DNA of 64,000 nt, from positions 1,116,001 through 1,180,000 of the forward strand of contig NZ_JAELYA010000001.1 in the NCBI RefSeq assembly GCF_017589465.1, in the 5' to 3' direction. This document shows positions 1 through 8,805 of the stretch, piece after piece. Made by a program: the position numbers and the translations under genes. Every line of letters begins with the position of its first letter. The first letter of the stretch is position 1. Source of the DNA: Pseudomonas schmalbachii. Lineage in GTDB: Bacteria; Pseudomonadota; Gammaproteobacteria; Pseudomonadales; Pseudomonadaceae. The notes beneath the pieces are model-generated. The model was not told where the DNA came from. It made no database searches and saw only the letters and a list, made by a program, of their open reading frames with translations.

Positions 1-865
1 GCTCGTCCGGCATCGACCAGCCCATGCGCCCGAGATAGTTGAGCAGCGCCTGCGGCAGGTAGCCCATGCGCTCGTAGAAGGTGATGGAGGTGGGGTTCTT
101 GCGCTTGGACAGCTTGCTCTTGTCCGGATTGCGCAGCAGCGGCATGTAGCACAGCACCGGCTGCTCCCAGCCGAAGTACTCGTAGAGCTTGATCAGCTTC
201 GGCGCCGACGGCAGCCACTCCTCGCCGCGCAGGACGTGGGTGATGCCCATCAGGTGGTCGTCCACCACGTTGGCGAGGAAGTAGGTCGGCAGGCCATCGG
301 CCTTCATCAGCACCTGCATGTCCATGCGATCCCACGGGATCTCGACATCGCCGCGCAGCATATCCGGAACCACGCAGACGCCTTCGGTCGGCACCTTCAT
401 GCGAACGACGTGCGACTCGCCCGCAGCGATGCGCTGGGCCGCCTCGTCCTTCGTCAAATGCATGCACAGGCCGTCGTAGCGCGGGGTTTCCTTGTTCGCC
501 ATCTGCTGCGCGCGGACCTGGTCCAGGCGCTCGGCAGAGCAGAAGCAGGGGAAGGCATGGCCTTTCTCCACCAGCTCGTCGGAGTACTTCTTGTAGATCT
601 CGCCACGCTCGCTCTGCCGGTACGGACCGTGCGGACCGCCGACATCCGGGCCCTCGTCCCACTCGATGCCGAGCCAGCGCAGCGCATCGAAGATCTGCTG
701 TTCGGACTCGCGGGTGGAACGCAGCTGATCGGTGTCCTCGATGCGCAGGATGAACTGGCCGCCGTGCTGGCGAGCGAAGCAGAGGTTGAACAGCGCGATG
801 TAGGCGGTGCCGACATGCGGATCGCCGGTGGGAGACGGCGCGATACGGGTGCGAACAGTGGTCAT
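1..865 (-). CDS. gltX: glutamyl-tRNA synthetase, 3' part off the window
   Basis: Charges tRNA-Glu with glutamate in the cytoplasm. The first 288 codons are visible and the C-terminal anticodon-binding part lies beyond the left edge. The class I HIGH-type signature is present as HVGT near the N-terminus, after the SPTGDP stretch typical of bacterial GltX, and the KMSKS-type loop appears as KLSKR at residues 251-255. The start is the ATG at 863-865, which gives the usual [14 protein letters not shown] opening. A LysR gene reading the same way ends 49 bases upstream. Nothing looks disrupted. Identification is firm; only the missing 3' end limits it. Confidence 0.97.
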   Translation of the reverse strand, partial: MTTVRTRIAPSPTGDPHVGTAYIALFNLCFARQHGGQFILRIEDTDQLRSTRESEQQIFDALRWLGIEWDEGPDVGGPHGPYRQSERGEIYKKYSDELVEKGHAFPCFCSAERLDQVRAQQMANKETPRYDGLCMHLTKDEAAQRIAAGESHVVRMKVPTEGVCVVPDMLRGDVEIPWDRMDMQVLMKADGLPTYFLANVVDDHLMGITHVLRGEEWLPSAPKLIKLYEYFGWEQPVLCYMPLLRNPDKSKLSKRKNPTSITFYERMGYLPQALLNYLGRMGWSMPDE

Positions 866-914
866 GAAAGCTCTCGTGAAAACCGAAATGAACAGTACGG
901 ACAGCCGTCCGCAC

Positions 915-1835
915 TCATGGGCGCGATGTTATCAGGCGGGCCGCCCCCGGCTCCAGCCAATGCCCCTCCCCTACCGGCAGGCACTGGATGAGGAAGTCGA
1001 GGAAGGCCTTCACTTTCAACGCCTGGAACCGGCGCGATGGATAGACAGCATAGATCTCGCCCGCCGGCAGCTGCACCTCCGGCAGCAGGCGCACCAGACG
1101 GCCCGCCTTGATCCACGCATCGACGATCAGTTCAGGCAATGACGCGATCCCCGCCCCGGCCAGCACCGCCTCGCGGGCGAAGGTGACATTGTTGCAGGAC
1201 AGCACCCATTGGCACGGCACGCTGTCGCTGGATAACGGCCAGTAGCGCTGGGAATCCTGCGGCAGGAGCACGGCACGGTGCCGCTCCAGATCCTCGACAC
1301 GCTCCGGCCGGCCATGCTGGCGGATGTATTCCGGACTGGCGCACAGACATCGATTGGAGAGCAGCAGCCTCCGGGCGATAAGGGTCGAGTCCTCCGGCTG
1401 GCCGACGGTGATGGCGATATCCACCCCCTCCTCCAGCGGATCGACGGTACGCGAGGTCAGTTCGACTTCCGCGGTGATCTGCGGATACAGGCGCATGAAG
1501 TCGCCCAGCACCCCAGCCAGGTAGATCTGCCCGAACTCGATCGGCGAGGTGATGCGCAACAGCCCGGACGGAGCCTGCTGCAACTGCATCACCGCCTGCT
1601 CGGCCTCGGCGAAGTCGAGCATGATCTGCCGGCAACGCTCGTAATAGGCCTGCCCCACTTCGGTCAGCCTGAGCTTGCGAGTGGTGCGATTGAGCAGACG
1701 CACACCCAGGCGCTCCTCGAGCAGGACGATTCGCCGGCTGACCGTGGATTTCTGCATGCCCAGGCTTTGCGCCGCCTGGGTGAAGCTGTGACACTCCACG
1801 ACCCGGGTAAAGATCAGCGCATCATCCAGCCCCAT
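915..1835 (-). CDS. LysR-family transcriptional regulator
   Basis: About 306 residues, the normal LysR length. The N-terminal winged helix-turn-helix covers roughly residues 1-60 ([20 protein letters not shown] and the STVSRRI recognition helix), followed by a linker helix and a LysR substrate-binding domain. It most resembles the CrgA/AaeR-like subgroup that often sits beside efflux or oxidoreductase genes. Two ATGs occur in tandem (1835 and 1838). A GAGGG ribosome site is 7 bases from the inner one, so 1835 is chosen. It is divergent from the HlyD/MFS pair with 105 bases between the starts, so it probably controls that pump and itself. The inducer cannot be read from the sequence. Confidence 0.9.
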   Translation of the reverse strand: MGLDDALIFTRVVECHSFTQAAQSLGMQKSTVSRRIVLLEERLGVRLLNRTTRKLRLTEVGQAYYERCRQIMLDFAEAEQAVMQLQQAPSGLLRITSPIEFGQIYLAGVLGDFMRLYPQITAEVELTSRTVDPLEEGVDIAITVGQPEDSTLIARRLLLSNRCLCASPEYIRQHGRPERVEDLERHRAVLLPQDSQRYWPLSSDSVPCQWVLSCNNVTFAREAVLAGAGIASLPELIVDAWIKAGRLVRLLPEVQLPAGEIYAVYPSRRFQALKVKAFLDFLIQCLPVGEGHWLEPGAARLITSRP

Positions 1836-1940
1836 CATTGTTCCCTCTATGCAACAAAGTTTCCGAAGTGTAGCGGCTAGGGGCCATCGGGGAACACTGA
1901 TACATTGGCTGACTTTTGGCCAACCAAACGCTCGTTTCCC

Positions 1941-2975
1941 ATGCCTGCTCAACTCAAGCGCCGCCTTTCCATATTCCTCGTACTCCTCGGCCTGGTTGCC
2001 GCTGGCCTCCTCGGCCACTGGTATTTCATCGGCCGCTTCGTCGAAACCACCGACAACGCCTACGTCCAGGGCGAGATCACGCGGATCGCCAGCCAGCTCG
2101 GCGCGCGCATCGAAGAAGTGCTGGTGCACGACAACCAGCATGTGGAAAAGGGCCAGTTGCTGGTCAAGCTGGAGGCCAGCGATTTCCAGCTGGCCCTGGA
2201 TCGCGCCAAAGCCACCCTGGCCACCCGCGAAGCGGAACTGGCCCAGGCGCGCAGCAAACTCAAGGGCCAGTCCAGCATGATCGCGGCGAGCCAGGCGGAC
2301 CTCAACGCCAGCCAGGCAACGTTCGGCCGCACCCAGATCGACCTGAACCGCGCCCAGACCCTGCGCAAGCCCGGCTACGTCTCCGAGGAACGCGTCACCA
2401 CCCTGACCGCCGACTCTCGCGTCGCCCGCTCCCAGGTAGCCAAGGCCGAGGCCGATCTGCGCGCCCAGCAGGTCCAACGGGACACCCTGGGCGCAGACAT
2501 CCAGCGCCTCGAAGCGCAGATCGCCAGCGCCCGCACCGACGTCGCCCAGGCCGAGATCAACCTGACCCGCACGGAAATCCGCGCGCCGGTCAGCGGTCTG
2601 GTCGGCCAGCGCAGCGCCCGCGTCGGCCAGTACGTGCAGAACGGCACCGGGCTGCTGTCCCTGGTCCCGGACGACGGCATCTGGGTACAGGCCAACTTCA
2701 AGGAAACCCAGGTCGGCCGCATGCGCCCCGGGCAGAAAGCCAGGCTGGTGCTGGACGCGTTCCCCGACCAGCCCATCGAAGGCTGCGTGGAAAGCCTGTT
2801 CGCCGCCTCCGGCGCGCAGTTCAGCCTGCTGCCGCCGGACAACGCCACCGGCAACTTCACCAAGGTGGTGCAGCGCATCCCGGTGAAAATCACCTTCGCC
2901 GACGACAATCCGCTGAAGGGCCTGATCCGCCCCGGCATGTCGGTCGAGGCCGAGGTCGAGTTCCTTGAGCGCTGA
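1941..2975 (+). CDS. HlyD/EmrA-type membrane fusion protein
   Basis: Periplasmic adaptor of a tripartite efflux pump, 344 residues. It has one N-terminal membrane helix (about residues 6-26), then a biotinyl-lipoyl-like half (TDNAYVQGEITRIASQ is the classic EmrA/HlyD signature), a long helical hairpin rich in Ala, Gln and Arg at about 85-200, the second lipoyl half (TEIRAPVSGLVGQ) and a beta-barrel. The ATG at 1941 is preferred over an in-frame TTG at 1905 because it puts the short basic cytoplasmic tail directly before the membrane helix. The stop overlaps the start of the MFS partner. No outer-membrane factor is adjacent, so a TolC/OprM-like protein from elsewhere would complete the pump. 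Substrate unknown. Confidence 0.93.
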   Translation: MPAQLKRRLSIFLVLLGLVAAGLLGHWYFIGRFVETTDNAYVQGEITRIASQLGARIEEVLVHDNQHVEKGQLLVKLEASDFQLALDRAKATLATREAELAQARSKLKGQSSMIAASQADLNASQATFGRTQIDLNRAQTLRKPGYVSEERVTTLTADSRVARSQVAKAEADLRAQQVQRDTLGADIQRLEAQIASARTDVAQAEINLTRTEIRAPVSGLVGQRSARVGQYVQNGTGLLSLVPDDGIWVQANFKETQVGRMRPGQKARLVLDAFPDQPIEGCVESLFAASGAQFSLLPPDNATGNFTKVVQRIPVKITFADDNPLKGLIRPGMSVEAEVEFLER

Positions 2976-4524
2976 TCCCCTCGTCAGGCCGACCGGGGAG
3001 CCGAGCCGCCGCGACTGGATCGCCGTACTGAGCGCCATGCTGGGCGCTTTCATGGCGATCCTCGACATCCAGATCACCAACTCCTCGCTGAAGGACATCC
3101 AGGGCGCGCTCGCCGCGACCCTGGAAGAAGGCTCGTGGATTTCCACCTCCTACCTGGTGGCGGAAATCATCATGATCCCGCTGACCACCTGGCTGGTGCA
3201 GCTGCTCTCGGCGCGGCGCCTGGCTGTGGTGGTCTCCATCGGTTTCCTGATTTCCTCGCTGCTCTGCTCGCTGGCCTGGAACCTGGAAAGCATGATCGTG
3301 TTCCGTGCCCTGCAGGGCTTTACCGGCGGCGCACTGATCCCGCTGGCGTTCACCCTGTCGCTGATCAAGCTGCCGGATCACCAGCGCGCCAAGGGCATGG
3401 CTCTGTTCGCCATCACCGCGACCTTCGCCCCGTCCATCGGCCCAACCCTGGGCGGCTGGCTGACCGAGAATTTCGGCTGGGAATACATCTTCTATATCAA
3501 CGTCCCGCCGGGGCTGCTGATGATCGCCGGCCTGCTCTACGGCCTGGAGAAGAAGGCGCCGCACTGGGAACTGCTGAAGCGCACCGATTATGCCGGCATC
3601 GTCACCATGGCCATCGGCCTGGGCTGCCTGCAGGTATTCCTCGAGGAAGGCCATCGCAAGGACTGGCTGGAATCCAACCTGATCGTATCCCTTGGCAGCA
3701 TCGCGACGATCAGCCTGATCCTGTTCGTTATCCTGCAGATTTCGCGGCCGAACCCCCTGATCAACCTGGGCATCCTGCGCAACCGCAACTTCGGTCTTTC
3801 AGGCATTTCCAGCGTCGGCATCGGCATGGGGCTGTACGGCTCGATCTACGTGCTGCCGCTGTATCTGGCGCAGATCCAGGGCTACAACGCCATGCAGATC
3901 GGCGAGGTGATCATGTGGATGGGGGTGCCGCAGCTGCTGCTCATCCCGCTGGTGCCGCGCCTGATGAAGATAGTGCCGCCGAAATTCCTCTGCGCCCTCG
4001 GCTTCTGCCTGTTCGCTTCGGCCAGCTTCTTCTCCGGGGTGCTCAGCCCGGACTTCGCCGGGCCGCAGTTCAGCCATGTGCAGCTGATCCGCGCCATGGG
4101 CCAGCCGCTGATCATGATCACCGTCTCGCTGATCGCCACGGCCTATATCCTGCCGCAGGACGCCGGCTCCGCTTCCAGCCTGTTCAACATCCTGCGCAAC
4201 CTCGGCGGCGCCATCGGCATCGCCCTGCTCTCCACGCTGCTGGATAGCCGCGCCAAGGTGTATTACGACTACCTGCGCGAGGCAATCGTGCCAACCAATA
4301 GCGCGGTGGACGAACGCCTGGCGCAACTGACTGCGCAACTGGGCAGCCAGCAGGCGGCGATGGCCAGGCTGAGCGAGATCGTCCACCAGCAGGCGGCGAT
4401 CATGGCCTACAACGATGCCTTCCATGTCATCGGCATCTTCCTCATCGTCGGCATGCTCGCCATCCTGCTGACCAAGCCGTTACCACCCGGCATGGGCACC
4501 TCGGCCGCCGCCGAGGCGCACTGA
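2965..4524 (+). CDS. DHA2-family MFS drug transporter (EmrB-like)
   Basis: Inner-membrane proton antiporter of 519 residues with about 14 predicted membrane helices, the length and topology of the EmrB/QacA family. The opening LGAFMAILDIQITNSSL carries the motif D1 acidic residue, and ALQGFTGGALIPLAFT and PSIGPTLGGWL match motifs seen in DHA2 pumps. It probably starts at a TTG (2965) that overlaps the last codons of the HlyD gene, so the two are translationally coupled. The next ATG would remove about 25 residues. It ends five bases before the convergent uvrB stop. It likely exports a hydrophobic toxic compound together with the preceding adaptor; which one is not visible. Confidence 0.92.
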   Translation: MSADPLVRPTGEPSRRDWIAVLSAMLGAFMAILDIQITNSSLKDIQGALAATLEEGSWISTSYLVAEIIMIPLTTWLVQLLSARRLAVVVSIGFLISSLLCSLAWNLESMIVFRALQGFTGGALIPLAFTLSLIKLPDHQRAKGMALFAITATFAPSIGPTLGGWLTENFGWEYIFYINVPPGLLMIAGLLYGLEKKAPHWELLKRTDYAGIVTMAIGLGCLQVFLEEGHRKDWLESNLIVSLGSIATISLILFVILQISRPNPLINLGILRNRNFGLSGISSVGIGMGLYGSIYVLPLYLAQIQGYNAMQIGEVIMWMGVPQLLLIPLVPRLMKIVPPKFLCALGFCLFASASFFSGVLSPDFAGPQFSHVQLIRAMGQPLIMITVSLIATAYILPQDAGSASSLFNILRNLGGAIGIALLSTLLDSRAKVYYDYLREAIVPTNSAVDERLAQLTAQLGSQQAAMARLSEIVHQQAAIMAYNDAFHVIGIFLIVGMLAILLTKPLPPGMGTSAAAEAH

Positions 4525-4529
4525 CGGAG

Positions 4530-6548
4530 TCAACCGACCTCGACCAGCCGCTCGCGGAGCTTGTGGATCTCGTCGCGCACGGCGGCGGCGGATTCGAACT
4601 CCAGGTCGCGGGCCAGCTTGTACATCTGCTCTTCGAGCTGGCGGATGCGTTTGCCGATCTCGCTCGGTGAGCGCAGCTGCTCCGCTTCGTAGCGCCCGCT
4701 CTCCTCCGCCACCTTGGCCACGCCGCGACGCTTGCCGCGGGCACCGGGCACGGTGGCGCCTTCGAGGATGTCCTTGATGTCCTTCTTCACGCCCCTGGGC
4801 ACGATGCCGTTGGCTTCGTTGAAGGCGATCTGCTTGGCGCGACGCCGTTCGGTTTCACCGATCGCCCGCTGCATCGAGCCGGTGATGTTGTCGGCATAGA
4901 GGATCGCCTTGCCGTGCAGGTTGCGCGCGGCGCGGCCGATGGTCTGGATAAGCGAACGCTCGGAGCGCAGGAAGCCTTCCTTGTCCGCATCGAGGATCGC
5001 CACCAGCGACACTTCGGGCATATCCAGGCCCTCGCGCAGCAGGTTGATGCCCACCAGCACGTCGAAGGCGCCGGTGCGCAGGTCGCGGATGATCTCCACC
5101 CGCTCCACGGTTTCGATATCCGAGTGCAGGTAACGCACCCGCACACCGTGATCGCCGAGGTAGTCGGTCAGGTCCTCGGCCATGCGCTTGGTCAGGGTGG
5201 TCACCAGCACGCGCTCGTCGCGAGCCACGCGCAGGCGGATTTCCGACAGTAGGTCGTCTACCTGGGTAAGCGCCGGGCGCACCTCGATTTCCGGGTCGAC
5301 CAGCCCGGTGGGACGCACCACCTGCTCGATCACCCGCCCGGCGTGCTGGGCCTCATAAGGCCCCGGCGTGGCAGAAACGAAGATGGTCTGAGGGCTGATC
5401 GCCTCCCACTCCTCGAAGCGCAGCGGGCGGTTGTCCAGCGCCGACGGCAGTCGGAAACCGTACTCCACCAGGGTTTCCTTGCGCGAGCGGTCGCCCTTGT
5501 ACATGGCGCCGACCTGCGGAACGCTGACGTGGGATTCGTCGATCACCAGCAGCGAGTTGGCCGGCAGATAGTCGTAGAGGGTCGGCGGCGGCTCGCCGGG
5601 AGCGCGGCCGGACAGGTAGCGCGAGTAGTTCTCGATGCCGTTGCAGTAGCCCAGCTCGAGGATCATTTCCATGTCGAAGCGGGTGCGCTGCTCCAGGCGC
5701 TGCGCCTCGACCAGCTTGTTGTTGTTGCGCAGGTAATCCAGGCGCACCTTCAGTTCTTCCTTGATCTGGTCCACCGCGCTCATCAGGGTTTCCCGCGGCG
5801 TGACGTAGTGGCTCTTCGGATAGAAGGTGAAGCGCGGCAGCTTGCGCAACACCTCGCCGGTCAGCGGATCGAAGGCGGCGATGTTCTCCACTTCATCGTC
5901 GAACAACTCGACGCGGATCGCTTCCATCTCCGATTCCGCCGGGAAGATGTCGATCACGTCGCCGCGCACGCGGAAACTGGCCCGGGCGAAGTCCATGTCG
6001 TTGCGCGTGTACTGCAGGCTGGTCAGGCGCCGCAGCAGTTCGCGCTGGTCCATGCGGTCGCCGCGATCCAGGTGCAGGACCATCTTCAGGTAGGAGGCGG
6101 GATCGCCGAGGCCGTAGATCGACGACACGGTGCAGACGATGATCGCGTCCTCGCGCTCCAGCAGGGCCTTGGTCGCCGACAGGCGCATCTGCTCGATATG
6201 GTCGTTGATCGAGGCGTCCTTCTCGATATAGGTATCGGAGGACGGCACGTAGGCTTCCGGTTGGTAGTAGTCGTAGTAGGAAACGAAGTACTCCACCGCG
6301 TTGTGCGGGAAGAAGGTCTTGAACTCTCCGTACAGCTGCGCGGCCAGGGTCTTGTTCGGCGCCAGCACCATGGTCGGGCGTTGCACCTGGGCAATGACGT
6401 TGGCGACACTGAAGGTCTTGCCGGAGCCGGTCACGCCCAGCAGCGTCTGGTGCGACAGCCCAGCCTCCAGCCCTTCCACCATCTGCCGGATGGCCTCGGG
6501 CTGGTCGCCCGCCGGCTTGAATTTCGAGTCCAACTGGAAAATCGACAT
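4530..6548 (-). CDS. uvrB: excinuclease ABC subunit B
   Basis: DNA damage-verifying helicase-like subunit of nucleotide excision repair, 672 residues, the standard UvrB length. Visible are the Walker [10 protein letters not shown] near residue 40, the beta-hairpin region with the [10 protein letters not shown] stretch, helicase motifs including DESH, and the C-terminal UVR domain ([19 protein letters not shown]) that contacts UvrC. The ATG at 6546-6548 follows a GAGGT ribosome site. I looked for a LexA-type box upstream and found no convincing one. The gene converges on the MFS gene with almost no intergenic space. Confidence 0.98.
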   Translation of the reverse strand: MSIFQLDSKFKPAGDQPEAIRQMVEGLEAGLSHQTLLGVTGSGKTFSVANVIAQVQRPTMVLAPNKTLAAQLYGEFKTFFPHNAVEYFVSYYDYYQPEAYVPSSDTYIEKDASINDHIEQMRLSATKALLEREDAIIVCTVSSIYGLGDPASYLKMVLHLDRGDRMDQRELLRRLTSLQYTRNDMDFARASFRVRGDVIDIFPAESEMEAIRVELFDDEVENIAAFDPLTGEVLRKLPRFTFYPKSHYVTPRETLMSAVDQIKEELKVRLDYLRNNNKLVEAQRLEQRTRFDMEMILELGYCNGIENYSRYLSGRAPGEPPPTLYDYLPANSLLVIDESHVSVPQVGAMYKGDRSRKETLVEYGFRLPSALDNRPLRFEEWEAISPQTIFVSATPGPYEAQHAGRVIEQVVRPTGLVDPEIEVRPALTQVDDLLSEIRLRVARDERVLVTTLTKRMAEDLTDYLGDHGVRVRYLHSDIETVERVEIIRDLRTGAFDVLVGINLLREGLDMPEVSLVAILDADKEGFLRSERSLIQTIGRAARNLHGKAILYADNITGSMQRAIGETERRRAKQIAFNEANGIVPRGVKKDIKDILEGATVPGARGKRRGVAKVAEESGRYEAEQLRSPSEIGKRIRQLEEQMYKLARDLEFESAAAVRDEIHKLRERLVEVG

Positions 6549-6644
6549 GGGTACCTCGCTCTGGGCTGTGACGCGGCGGAGAAGCCGACGTCAAACCAGG
6601 CATAAAGCACGCGCGACGAACTCGCCGCGTGCACCTGGGACCGA

Positions 6645-6650
6645 TATAAT
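6645..6650 (+). promoter_or_regulatory. possible -10 element for the aminotransferase gene
   Basis: A perfect TATAAT lies about 83 bases before the aminotransferase start. No good -35 hexamer is present at 16-18 bases upstream, so it may be an extended or activator-dependent promoter, or chance. A 7-base inverted repeat (GCAACCC at 6665-6671, GGGTTGC at 6689-6695) follows in the presumed leader. Confidence 0.35.
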
Positions 6651-6732
6651 ACCGGCCCGCCAACGCAACCCACAGCATCCCTCGCGACGGGTTGCACTCG
6701 CTATCTCAATCTTGCCCTAGAGCTGCCGCCAA

Positions 6733-7929
6733 ATGAGTCTGTTCTCCGCCGTCGAAATGGCCCCCCGCGACCCCATCCTGGGACTGAACGAAGCGTTCAA
6801 TGCCGATACCCGTCCCGGCAAGATCAATCTGGGGGTTGGCGTGTATTACAACGAGGATGGCCGCCTGCCGCTGCTGCGCGCCGTGCAGGCCGCCGAAAAG
6901 GCCCGCATCGAAGCCCATGCACCGCGTGGCTACCTGCCGATCGAAGGTATCGCCGCCTACGACCAGGGCGTGCAGAAGCTGCTGTTCGGCACTGATTCCG
7001 AGCTGCTGGCGGAAGGTCGTGTGGTCACCACCCAGGCGGTTGGCGGGACCGGCGCACTGAAGACCGGTGCGGACTTCCTCAAGCGCCTGCTGCCGGATGC
7101 AGTGGTGGCGATCAGCGATCCGAGCTGGGAAAACCACCGCGCGCTGTTCGAGGCCGCCGGCTTCCCGGTGCAGAACTATCGCTACTACGATGCCGCCAGC
7201 CATGGCGTGAACCGCGCCGGCCTGCTGGAAGACCTGAACGCCCTGCCGGCACGCTCCATCGTGGTGCTGCACGCCTGCTGCCATAACCCGACCGGCGTCG
7301 ACCTGAGCCAGGAAGACTGGCTGCAGGTGCTGGACGTGCTGAAGGCCAAGGGACACGTACCGTTCCTCGACATCGCCTACCAGGGCTTCGGCGACGGCAT
7401 CGACGAAGACGCGGCGGCGGTGCGCCTGTTCGCCAAGTCCGGGCTGAACTTCTTCGTTTCCAGCTCGTTCTCCAAATCCTTCTCGCTGTACGGCGAGCGT
7501 GTCGGCGCACTGTCCATCGTCACCGACAGCCGCGAGGAGTCCGTCCGCGTCCTGTCCCAGGTCAAGCGCGTGATCCGCACCAACTACTCCAACCCGCCGA
7601 CCCATGGCGCCAGCGTGGTTTCCGCCGTCCTCAACAGCCCGGAACTGCGCACCATGTGGGAAGAAGAACTGGGTGAAATGCGCGACCGCATCCGCACCAT
7701 GCGCCAGACCATGGTCGAGCAACTGGCCGCTTTCGGCGCCAAGCGCGATTTCAGCTTCGTCGCCCGCCAGCGCGGCATGTTCTCCTACTCCGGCCTGAGC
7801 GCTGAGCAGGTCGAGCGCCTGAAGGACGAATTCGGCATCTATGCCGTCGGCACCGGCCGCATCTGCGTTGCTGCGCTCAACAACGGCAACATTGAGACGG
7901 TCACCCGCGCCATCGTCCAGGTCCTCTGA
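6733..7929 (+). CDS. tyrB: aromatic/aspartate aminotransferase
   Basis: PLP-dependent class I aminotransferase of 398 residues that interconverts aspartate or aromatic amino acids and their 2-oxo acids in the cytoplasm. The opening MSLFSAVEMAPRDPILGLNEAF is characteristic of the AspC/TyrB group. The PLP lysine is in SSSFSKSFSLYGERVGA, HNPTG is the conserved loop, and the C-terminal FSYSGLS plus the GRICVA arginine match substrate carboxylate binding. TyrB and AspC cannot be separated reliably by eye, so the symbol is tentative. It stands alone between uvrB (divergent) and tRNA-Asn, and no strong ribosome site precedes the ATG. Confidence 0.9.
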   Translation: MSLFSAVEMAPRDPILGLNEAFNADTRPGKINLGVGVYYNEDGRLPLLRAVQAAEKARIEAHAPRGYLPIEGIAAYDQGVQKLLFGTDSELLAEGRVVTTQAVGGTGALKTGADFLKRLLPDAVVAISDPSWENHRALFEAAGFPVQNYRYYDAASHGVNRAGLLEDLNALPARSIVVLHACCHNPTGVDLSQEDWLQVLDVLKAKGHVPFLDIAYQGFGDGIDEDAAAVRLFAKSGLNFFVSSSFSKSFSLYGERVGALSIVTDSREESVRVLSQVKRVIRTNYSNPPTHGASVVSAVLNSPELRTMWEEELGEMRDRIRTMRQTMVEQLAAFGAKRDFSFVARQRGMFSYSGLSAEQVERLKDEFGIYAVGTGRICVAALNNGNIETVTRAIVQVL

Positions 7930-7958
7930 AAAAAGCTCGGGGAAGTCTGGCCAAAAGC

Positions 7959-7986
7959 TTGACTTCCCCTTTTTAATCAGTAGGAT
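7959..7986 (+). promoter_or_regulatory. promoter of tRNA-Asn
   Basis: TTGACT (7959-7964) and TAGGAT (7981-7986) are separated by 16 bases and end 13 bases before the mature tRNA 5' end, the spacing expected for a sigma-70 tRNA promoter. Confidence 0.7.
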
Positions 7987-7998
7987 ACGCACCGTTGT

Positions 7999-8074
<76 letters not shown>

Positions 8075-8081
8075 GATTCAA

Positions 8082-8110
8082 AGCCCTCGGCACATGCCGG
8101 GGGCTTTTTC
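8082..8110 (+). terminator. intrinsic terminator of tRNA-Asn
   Basis: Ten-base-pair stem with one G-U pair (8082-8091 with 8096-8105), ACAT loop, followed by a run of five T. Confidence 0.85.
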
Positions 8111-8124
8111 GTTTGAGCTCCCGG

Positions 8125-8193
8125 GTGTTGGGCTTCGCTGCGCTCAGCACCAGCCTACGCCAGCGGCCAACGCTCCGCTAAGCCCCCAACACC
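8125..8193. repeat. dispersed Pseudomonas palindromic element, copy 1
   Basis: Imperfect palindrome beginning GTGTTGGGCTTC and ending CCCCCAACAC. Its left half (GTTGGGCTTC, then CTGCG, TCAGCACCA and CCTACG) recurs almost unchanged at 62095-62128. It is intergenic, between tRNA-Asn and comEA. Confidence 0.6.
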
Positions 8194-8216
8194 GACATTA
8201 GCTCCAACAGCCCATG

Positions 8217-8245
8217 AAAAAGCCGGTCACCAGGACCGGCTTTTT
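8217..8245 (-). terminator. terminator of the ComEA-like gene
   Basis: Perfect 12-base arms (8217-8228 and 8234-8245) with A and T runs at the ends, loop ACCAG. It can act in both directions and lies just after the comEA stop. Confidence 0.85.
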
Positions 8246-8261
8246 CTTCAGACCTCCAGCC

Positions 8262-8612
8262 TCACTGGATGGTCAGCTTGTCGGCATTCCTTTCCAGAAG
8301 CTTCTTGCCGATCCCCTTGACCTCAAGCAACTGATCGACGGAAGCGAAGGGGCCATGTTCGTCACGATATTTGACAATCGCTTCGGCCTTGACCTTGCCG
8401 ATGCCCTTGAGCTCCTTCTGCAGCGTGTCCGCATCGGCAGTATTCAGATTGATCGTGGATACCTGCCCGGGCACGGCAGCGGTCGCTTGGCTCACCGCTT
8501 CAGCAGCGACCGGCTTGGCCACTTCAGCCTTAGGGGCGCCAAACGCCACACCGGTGAGTGAGGCACAGGAGAGCATCAGCGCCAACAAAACAGAAAAGCG
8601 AACTCCTTTCAT
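8262..8612 (-). CDS. ComEA-family helix-hairpin-helix DNA-binding protein
   Basis: Small exported protein of 116 residues. A Sec signal peptide (MKGVRFSVLLALMLSCASLTGVAFG then APKA) precedes an Ala/Val-rich spacer and a C-terminal double HhH domain (INLNTADADTLQKELKGIGK and VDQLLEVKGIGKKLLERN), the ComEA fold that binds double-stranded DNA. In naturally transformable bacteria such proteins pull DNA into the periplasm. The start at 8612 has an AAGGA site 8 bases upstream. Longer in-frame starts would bury the signal peptide. It stands alone before wbpM, as PA3140 does in PAO1 from memory. Confidence 0.85.
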   Translation of the reverse strand: MKGVRFSVLLALMLSCASLTGVAFGAPKAEVAKPVAAEAVSQATAAVPGQVSTINLNTADADTLQKELKGIGKVKAEAIVKYRDEHGPFASVDQLLEVKGIGKKLLERNADKLTIQ

Positions 8613-8805
8613 AGTTTCATCCTTATCGAAAAATAAAGATTGCGTGGCGCTCCGTATTAGAGCGCCAGGCAACCTTATCTCCGGGAATGTCCATGAAAAG
8701 CGTAAAACCTGAGGGCAGAGCGAATTCAGGCGAATCGCCGCCGCGCCCTGAAAAAGTCAGCAGTTTCGCAAGAGCCTTCCGACAGCCGCCAAATACACGC
8801 CTGAC

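Noticed and set aside
898..911. CGGAC-AGCC-GTCCG stem as the LysR terminator
   Set aside because: Only five base pairs and no T run after it.
1838..3146. Extension of the LysR frame across the divergent HlyD gene
   Set aside because: The added part is antisense to a clear membrane fusion protein gene; LysR length is normal from 1835.
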